Shown: piece by piece, positions 58,927 to 64,000 of the stretch
Layout of the letters: each line of letters opens with the position of its first letter
Position numbering within the stretch: the first letter of the stretch is position 1
Source of the DNA: Micromonospora chokoriensis
GTDB taxonomy: Bacteria; Actinomycetota; Actinomycetes; Mycobacteriales; Micromonosporaceae
Reading direction: 5' to 3'
Assembly: GCF_000718555.1 (NCBI RefSeq)
Contig: NZ_JOAN01000020.1
Span: forward strand, 53,515-117,514
DNA length: 64,000 nucleotides
Translations under genes and position numbers: made by a program
The notes under the pieces: generated by a model
Databases searched by the model: none
Seen by the model: the letters and a program-made list of their open reading frames with translations, nothing else
Told to the model about the DNA's origin: nothing

Positions 58927-59873
58927 CACGCTCCTCCTCTCGTTTCATGTCGGTTGACCGCGATCCGGCCGACGCGGGTCCAGGCGCGCATTCGGGCTGT
59001 CCCGGCTCGGGGTTGCAGGGGCATCCGCACCCCGGCCAGTCCGATACCGATCAGCGCGCGCAGCAGCACGGCGCCGCGTACGGCGCGCAGGGTGCCGGCT
59101 CGGTGGCGGGCGAAGAACCGCAGCATGCTGCGGTACAGGTGGGGCCAGATCCAGGCCGGGTCGGAACTGCTCGCCCCGCCGGTGTGCACGGCGGTCACCG
59201 AGGGCACGTAGAGCACCTCGGCGCCGCGCCGGGCCGCCTGCAGGCACAGCTCCTCGTCCTCGTAGTACAGGAAATAGCCCTCGTCGAGCCCGCCGACCGC
59301 CTCGAACAGCTCCCGCCGCACCGCCAGGCAGGCACCGGAGAGCCAGTCCACGGCCACCGGCTCCGCCCCGCGCACACAGGCGTCGTACGCGGCCCGGCGC
59401 TGCCGGCCGCTGAGCAGCCGCCGCAGCGAAACCGGCACCAGGGCCCCACCGAACCGGCTGGCCAGCACCGTGACGAGGGACTCGAACCGGTGGGCGCTTA
59501 TCGCGATCCGGCCGTGCGCGTCGATGAGCCGCGGCCCGGCGATGCCTACCGACGGTCGGCTGCGGATGACCCGGACCAACTCCGCCACCGTGCCGGGGGT
59601 GACCACGCAGTCCGGGTTGACCAGGAGCACGACGTCGGTGTCGACTCCGGCAGCGGCCTGGTTCACGGCGGTGGCGAAACCGGTGTTCGTGGGGCTGGCG
59701 AGCACCGTCACCTCCGGGAAGCGGCGCCGGACGAGGTCGACAGTGCCGTCGGTGGAGGCGTTGTCCACCACTCGTACCGGCACCTCCGACTTTCGCAGCG
59801 CGGTCAGGGCGGCGACGATCTGCTGCTCCGAGTTGTGGGTGACCACCACGGCGGTGGCGTCGGCTGGCCTCAT
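58926..59873 (-). CDS. GT2-family glycosyltransferase (rhamnosyltransferase-like)
   Basis: A 315-residue GT-A glycosyltransferase. The donor site reads AVVVTHNSEQQ and VVDNASTDGT, the DxD equivalent is VNPDCVV, and the acceptor side has LSGACLAVRRELFEAVGG and DEGYFLYYEDEELCLQ. This is the pattern of WbbL-type rhamnosyltransferases and related enzymes. It overlaps both neighbours by 1 and 4 bases. Sugar not assignable with confidence. Confidence 0.88.
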   Translation of the reverse strand: MRPADATAVVVTHNSEQQIVAALTALRKSEVPVRVVDNASTDGTVDLVRRRFPEVTVLASPTNTGFATAVNQAAAGVDTDVVLLVNPDCVVTPGTVAELVRVIRSRPSVGIAGPRLIDAHGRIAISAHRFESLVTVLASRFGGALVPVSLRRLLSGRQRRAAYDACVRGAEPVAVDWLSGACLAVRRELFEAVGGLDEGYFLYYEDEELCLQAARRGAEVLYVPSVTAVHTGGASSSDPAWIWPHLYRSMLRFFARHRAGTLRAVRGAVLLRALIGIGLAGVRMPLQPRAGTARMRAWTRVGRIAVNRHETRGGA

Positions 59874-61186
59874 GCCGCGACTCCCGTTCGGGGCAGGGCG
59901 CCGCGCCGGAGCGGTGGCCGGGCGAGTCGCCGCAGCCGCGCGCTGTCGTGGTGTGCCGTGAGGAGGGTCAGCGCCGGCAGCAGGCCCAGCTCCCAGTGCC
60001 CGTCGGTCGGTGCCGCGAAGAGAGCGGCGGCCAGGAAACCGCAGGACAGCGCGGCGAACGGCAGGGCGATCCCGTCTCGACTGTGCAGGCCGACGCGGAC
60101 GCTGCGCAGGATCGGCCAGAGAACCAGCAGGAGGCCGACCAGACCGAGGTTGGCAAGCACGGTGACGTAAAAGGCGTGGTAGACCGGCCCGACGTCGGTG
60201 AAGGTGAAGCCGGACAGGTAGATGTCCGGCGTGGTCTGCCCGAGGCCGGCCCCGACCAGCGGCTGGTCGGCGAAGACGCCCAGACCCACCTCGGACTCCA
60301 CGCCCCGATAACCGGCGGACTGCTGGAACCCCTTGGTGATCTCGCCGGCCCGCTCCCGTACCCCTGGTTGCAGGGCGAGGATCCCGGCCACCGCGATCGC
60401 GGCGGCGGCGGTGGCGGCCAGGCCGGTGCGGACGGTGCGTCCGCCGCGCACCAGCATGATCAGCGCGGTCAGCGCGGCGGCGAGCCAGATGCCCCGGTAC
60501 GACGCGAGGAGCACGTCGACGGCGAAGAACCCGCCGAGCAGGAGTGCGCCGGCTCGACGCCAGCCCCGCACCCGACCGGCGATCCAGATCAGCGCCGGGA
60601 TCGCCATGAGGGTGATGAGCCCGCCGTGCCGCCCCGGAGCCGCCACCGAGATGGCGGTGAAGATGCCCGCCAGCACCACGTACAGGATGCCGGCGGCCAA
60701 AATCCGACGGCTCGAGGTGAGGGTGTGGGTGGCGACGAAGAAGTACACCGGGATCGTGGCCACCTGGTACGCGGCGACCAGCACCTCCGCCGGGAGGTTG
60801 TCGACGGCCAGTCCGTAGGTCGCCGCCACCACGGTCAATCCGATCAGGCCCAGCATCCCCAGGTCGGCGACGGTGCGGCGCGGGGCCGCCTCCACCCCCA
60901 GCCAGTGGCGCACGGCCAGCGCCGCGCCGCCGGCGGCCAGCAGCAGCACCTTCACCGCGATGTAGCCGCGCACGTCGCCGCCACTGAGCAGGGCGCCGAC
61001 CACGGCGCCGCCGATGATGCCGACCGGCAGCACGGCCCAGGGCCAGAGCAGGAACGCGCCGGCACACAGCACCCCGATGGCGGCGGCCAGACCGACCGGC
61101 CCGGGGAGCAGGGTGACCACGGTGACCACGCCACCCAGCCCGGCCCCGGCGAGCAGCACACTCGGCGCGACGATCGGCATCCTCAT
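59870..61186 (-). CDS. O-antigen-ligase/polymerase-like membrane protein
   Basis: A 438-residue protein with about 12 helices of the Wzy/WaaL O-antigen polymerase or ligase type, including the large periplasmic loop with GYRGVESEVGLGVFADQPLVGAG and VYHAFYVTVLANLGLVG that carries the family's arginine and histidine. It would polymerise lipid-linked repeat units outside the membrane. It overlaps both neighbouring genes by 4 bases. Whether it is polymerase or ligase is unclear; the LCP protein may do the ligation. Confidence 0.84.
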   Translation of the reverse strand: MRMPIVAPSVLLAGAGLGGVVTVVTLLPGPVGLAAAIGVLCAGAFLLWPWAVLPVGIIGGAVVGALLSGGDVRGYIAVKVLLLAAGGAALAVRHWLGVEAAPRRTVADLGMLGLIGLTVVAATYGLAVDNLPAEVLVAAYQVATIPVYFFVATHTLTSSRRILAAGILYVVLAGIFTAISVAAPGRHGGLITLMAIPALIWIAGRVRGWRRAGALLLGGFFAVDVLLASYRGIWLAAALTALIMLVRGGRTVRTGLAATAAAAIAVAGILALQPGVRERAGEITKGFQQSAGYRGVESEVGLGVFADQPLVGAGLGQTTPDIYLSGFTFTDVGPVYHAFYVTVLANLGLVGLLLVLWPILRSVRVGLHSRDGIALPFAALSCGFLAAALFAAPTDGHWELGLLPALTLLTAHHDSARLRRLARPPLRRGALPRTGVAA

Positions 61187-62343
61187 CGCGGCAACCCCGC
61201 CAACAGCGAGCGCAGCTGGATACCCCGGGCGGACCAGCTGTTGCCGGCGGCGACCTCGCGGCGCCGGGCCGCCTCGTCCGGTGCGTCGGCACGCTCCAGC
61301 GCGTCGGCCAGCGCCGCGCCGAAACTCGTCGGGTCGGCGGCGAGGGCGATGGTGTCGGCAAGCGTCCGCAGCGCCGGCAGTGGCGTCGCGACGACGGGTT
61401 TGCCGAGAGCGAGGTACTCGTAGCACTTCTTCGGGTGCACGTAGTCGATCAACCCGCCCACCCGGTACGGGATGATCGTGACGTCGCAGGCCCGCAGGAT
61501 GCTTGGCACGTCCGCGAAGCGGACGGCGTCGACCAGCTGCACATTGGACAGCCCGGCCAGCGGAGCGCGACCGGCCCGGGTGGACGGGCCGATCAGCAGG
61601 AACGTCCACTCGGGGTGGGCCCGCGCCACGGCGGCGACCAGTTCCGCGTCGAACGCCCGGGTGTCGACCGCCCCGCTGTAGCCGATCAGTGGCCGGCGCA
61701 GCCCGAGTAGCCAGGGCGCGACCGGGCCGTCCGGCGAGAAGCGTTCCGGGTCGCATCCGTTGGCCAGCACCACCGGCGCCGGGTCGGAGGCGGGCATCCG
61801 CTCCGGCAGCGCGGTGGACGAGGCGAGGACGAGGTCTGCCGCGCCGACGGCGGAGCGCAGCGCGCGGCGCAGGTGCCCACGGTTCCAGCGCCGGGTGAAC
61901 GTCCAGTCCAGGTCGGTGGCGTCGTACACGACGGCGGACGCGTCCAGCCGGGCGGCGACCGGCGCGGCCAGGTCCTCGTCGAGCCACAGCAGACGTAGCG
62001 ATGCCGCCTGCCGCCGGAACCACCGGCGCAGCAGGCGTGCGGCGAGCCAGCGGTTGGCCCGGTTGACCGGGGGCAGGTGCCGGCCGAGCGGCAACAGCGC
62101 CGGCCCGGCGCACTGCCACAGGCCGTCGGCCACCTGCCGGATCTCCACGCGCCAGCGAGGAAGGTGCCCGGCCGGGTCGACGAAGAGCACTCGGTGGTCG
62201 ACGGTCAACTCGCGGGCCAGGGCGTGCTGCCGGTGAGCGCCGTTCGCCCACGGCGTGCCGCTGAAGATGACCACCCAGTCCCGGTCGTCGGCAGGGGCGA
62301 CGACCGTCGGGGCCGCCGGTCGCTCAATCGTCTGCTCAGCCAC
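61183..62343 (-). CDS. GT-B glycosyltransferase, group 1 type
   Basis: A 386-residue GT-B enzyme. The N-terminal half begins with RDWVVIFSGTPW and includes VLFVDPAGHLPRWRVEI; the C-terminal half has LIGYSGAVDTR, LLIGPSTRAG and YVHPKKCYEYLALGKPVVATPL. The N-terminal half is clearly related to the extra C-terminal domain of the neighbouring GT2 protein at 62336-63643. The GTG at 62343 overlaps that gene by 8 bases. A sugar transferase of the polysaccharide pathway; donor unknown. Confidence 0.86.
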   Translation of the reverse strand: MAEQTIERPAAPTVVAPADDRDWVVIFSGTPWANGAHRQHALARELTVDHRVLFVDPAGHLPRWRVEIRQVADGLWQCAGPALLPLGRHLPPVNRANRWLAARLLRRWFRRQAASLRLLWLDEDLAAPVAARLDASAVVYDATDLDWTFTRRWNRGHLRRALRSAVGAADLVLASSTALPERMPASDPAPVVLANGCDPERFSPDGPVAPWLLGLRRPLIGYSGAVDTRAFDAELVAAVARAHPEWTFLLIGPSTRAGRAPLAGLSNVQLVDAVRFADVPSILRACDVTIIPYRVGGLIDYVHPKKCYEYLALGKPVVATPLPALRTLADTIALAADPTSFGAALADALERADAPDEAARRREVAAGNSWSARGIQLRSLLAGLPR

Positions 62344-63643
62344 GGCCCGACCGCTCCATCGGCCGAGGCGCTGCGGCGGGCAGCAGCTCGTCCTCGCCGA
62401 GTCGGCCGAGCACCGGGCGGGCTCGCTCGTCGTCGAGTCGCAGCAGGCGTGCGCCGGCGTGCCGGTCCAGCCAGCCCCGCAGAGCGCTGGCCGCGATCCG
62501 CCGGTTGATCCAGTTGACAAGCGGCACCGAGTCGCCCAGCGGCAACGCGGTCGGCGCGACGGCGTGCCAGGCCGTGGAGCCGATCGGGGTCACCGCGCAG
62601 CGCCAGCGCGGCCGGCGTCCCGGCGGGTCGACGAAGAGCAACCGTTGCCTGGGCGCCAACTGGTCCAGCACCGCCGGATGCCCGTCGACCGACCAGCGGG
62701 CACGGCTGAACAGCACCACCCAGTCGCGGGTGTCCCCGTCGGGCAGCGGGCCGACGTCGCCGCGCAGCGCGGCGAGCAGGTCGGTCAGACCCAGCTGTAC
62801 GGATCGACCGAAGAGTCGCTTGACCAGGTGGTCGGCGAGCAGGACGGCCCGGAACACCGGCATTCGGTACCGGGGCTGGGTCAGCCGCAGGTATCCGACC
62901 AGGCTGCCCAGCAGGTGGCGGAAGCGGATGGTCGGCCCGAGCAGCCGGCAGGACGCCCCCCGGCTGTGCGTCACCACCGCGTCCGGGATCATCCACAGCT
63001 CGTGCCCGGCCTGGTCGAGCTGCCGGGCGAGGACCGCGTCGTTCCAGTAGACGGGGAAGGTCTCGTCGAAGATGGTCTGCTGCCCGAGCACCGTGCGGCG
63101 CAGCAGCATGCAGCTGCCGGAGGCGAGTTGCCGGGGGCGGCTGAAATCCTCCCCCCGCATCTGGAACCGGTGCAGCGCCTGGCGGAATCCGGGCAGTCGG
63201 CGCAGCGCGGTCACCAGCGCGATGGTGGCGGCGAAGCTGGGCTGTTGGACGTAGTGCTGCTGGAAGGTGCCGTCCGGGTTGAGGTACAGCGGGCTGACCC
63301 CGGCGGCCTCCGGTCGCTCCCGCAGATAGTCGATCATCCGGGACAGCGCGCCTGGGTGGAATCGGATGTCGCTGTTGAGCAGCAGGATCAGCTGCCCGTT
63401 CGCCCGGCGGTACGCCTGGTTCACGGCGGCGGCGAACCCGGTGTTGTGGTTGTTGCGGATCAGGCGGACCCGGGGTTGGTCGGCGAGCATGGCTGCCGAG
63501 CCGTCGGACGAGCCGTTGTCGACGGCCACCACCTCGTAGTCCAGCTCGGCGTCGGCGGTGGCGGCCAGCGACTCCAGGCACTGCCGGGTCTGCTCGCGGG
63601 TGTTCCAGCTGATCAGCAGCACCGACAGCAGGGGAGCGCCCAT
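62336..63643 (-). CDS. GT2 glycosyltransferase with extra half GT-B domain
   Basis: A 435-residue protein. Residues 1-290 are a complete GT2 (rhamnosyltransferase-like) enzyme: SVLLISWNTREQT, VAVDNGSSDGS, the LNSDIRF motif, GSCMLLRR and ETFPVYWNDAVLARQ. Residues about 315-420 (RDWVVLFSRARW, LLFVDPPGRRPRWRCAV) repeat the N-terminal half of the next gene's GT-B enzyme. The half domain lacks the donor-binding lobe, so it cannot act alone; it may bind an acceptor or the partner enzyme. The start is ATG at 63643 or GTG at 63646, both overlapping the methyltransferase stop. Confidence 0.85.
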   Translation of the reverse strand: MGAPLLSVLLISWNTREQTRQCLESLAATADAELDYEVVAVDNGSSDGSAAMLADQPRVRLIRNNHNTGFAAAVNQAYRRANGQLILLLNSDIRFHPGALSRMIDYLRERPEAAGVSPLYLNPDGTFQQHYVQQPSFAATIALVTALRRLPGFRQALHRFQMRGEDFSRPRQLASGSCMLLRRTVLGQQTIFDETFPVYWNDAVLARQLDQAGHELWMIPDAVVTHSRGASCRLLGPTIRFRHLLGSLVGYLRLTQPRYRMPVFRAVLLADHLVKRLFGRSVQLGLTDLLAALRGDVGPLPDGDTRDWVVLFSRARWSVDGHPAVLDQLAPRQRLLFVDPPGRRPRWRCAVTPIGSTAWHAVAPTALPLGDSVPLVNWINRRIAASALRGWLDRHAGARLLRLDDERARPVLGRLGEDELLPAAAPRPMERSGRG

Positions 63644-64000
63644 CACGACACCACCCGGTCGTCGCGGCGGGCGAAGATCCGCAGCAGGTCGCCGAGCTGC
63701 GGGTGCGTGACCCGGGGCGAGTGGCTGGCGGCCACGTCGGCGACCAGCAGGTCGCGCGCGTTGCGCATCCGTGCTGCCGGCTGCCAGTAGAACCGTGAGA
63801 ACACCGTGTCGTGGGAGATCACCCGGAAACCGGATTCCACGAGCATCCGGCTCAGCGTGTGGGGGCTGAAGTGCCAACGGTGGTACGCGGGAGCGATCGC
63901 GGGCCAGTCGGTGCCGAGTCGGTTGGCGGCGGCGGAGGCGATGTTGGGTACTTCGAGGGCGAGCCAGCCGCCGGGGGTGAGGGCGTTGTGGGCGGCGTGG
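63643..64000 (-). CDS. Class I SAM-dependent methyltransferase, C-terminal part (runs off the window)
   Basis: The last 119 residues of a class I methyltransferase. The visible sequence has ALTPGGWLALEVPN (the strand 4/5 region after the SAM site) and HRWHFSPHTLSRMLVESGF, which is typical of sugar or lipid methyltransferases of glycan loci. The N-terminal SAM motif I lies beyond the window. It overlaps the GT2 gene start by 1 base. Confidence 0.78.
   Translation of the reverse strand, partial: HAAHNALTPGGWLALEVPNIASAAANRLGTDWPAIAPAYHRWHFSPHTLSRMLVESGFRVISHDTVFSRFYWQPAARMRNARDLLVADVAASHSPRVTHPQLGDLLRIFARRDDRVVS

Noticed and set aside
1..64000. CRISPR arrays, tRNA/rRNA genes, insertion sequences, attachment sites and polyketide or non-ribosomal peptide modules
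   Set aside because: No repeat-spacer pattern, no cloverleaf-like tRNA sequence, no transposase motif and no carrier-protein or condensation-type domains were seen on reading both strands; a covariance-model search would be needed to exclude small RNAs.

Overview
The DNA is very GC-rich, has strong third-position GC bias, uses GTG starts often, and carries gene families typical of filamentous actinomycetes: DHA2 exporters, DUF222/HNH proteins, ricin-domain secreted enzymes, LytR-CpsA-Psr proteins and class III CoA transferases. A Micromonospora-like member of the Micromonosporaceae fits best, but this is an inference from gene content, not a marker-gene result. No rRNA, tRNA, CRISPR array or transposase was recognised.

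Layout. (1) 1-9.9 kb: the start of a soluble transhydrogenase gene, a secreted FN3/CBM2-like protein, a two-component system divergent from an ABC exporter, a secreted ricin/alginate-lyase enzyme behind a palindromic operator, and a DUF2000/AraC divergent pair. (2) 9.9-19 kb: a catabolic cluster with two divergent units. One holds a CoA transferase, a citryl-CoA-lyase-like enzyme, a LigB/LigA-type extradiol dioxygenase, an oxidoreductase and an aldehyde dehydrogenase; the other holds an amidohydrolase and an IclR regulator. (3) 19-35.2 kb: stress and regulatory modules: DinB-like protein, a frameshifted DUF222/HNH gene behind an SOS-like box, SDR/LysR pair, two DHA2 exporters, ECF sigma factor with a SnoaL-like tail, a TetR/SDR/MFS module with three matching operators, and an ArsR/SRPBCC operon with a leaderless promoter. 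(4) 35.4-42.4 kb: a GCS2/ATP-grasp fusion, an N-acetylglutaminylglutamine-amidotransferase-like enzyme and an S9 peptidase, probably making and turning over a small peptide or osmolyte. (5) 42.4-49.1 kb: an inactive-looking M16 protein, a secreted beta-helix protein, a YeiH-type exporter preceded by a cysteine-type leader peptide and attenuator, and an acyltransferase.

(6) 49.2-64 kb: a surface-glycan locus. One tight operon on the minus strand encodes a 49-residue LAATG/transmembrane miniprotein, a small exosortase-like protease, a membrane glycosyltransferase, a C-terminally anchored secreted protein and UDP-GlcNAc 2-epimerase. It is divergent from a LytR-CpsA-Psr ligase. A second chain of overlapping minus-strand genes encodes a methyltransferase, four glycosyltransferases or polymerases, a Wzz-like protein with a degenerate kinase domain, and a TylF-type methyltransferase. 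Together they look able to make, polymerise and attach a polysaccharide and sort surface proteins next to it.

Most interesting: the exosortase/miniprotein/glycosyltransferase operon, the actinobacterial variant of the AsnO peptide-amide cassette, the dioxygenase/CoA-transferase/citryl-CoA-lyase cluster, and the leader-peptide attenuator before the YeiH gene.
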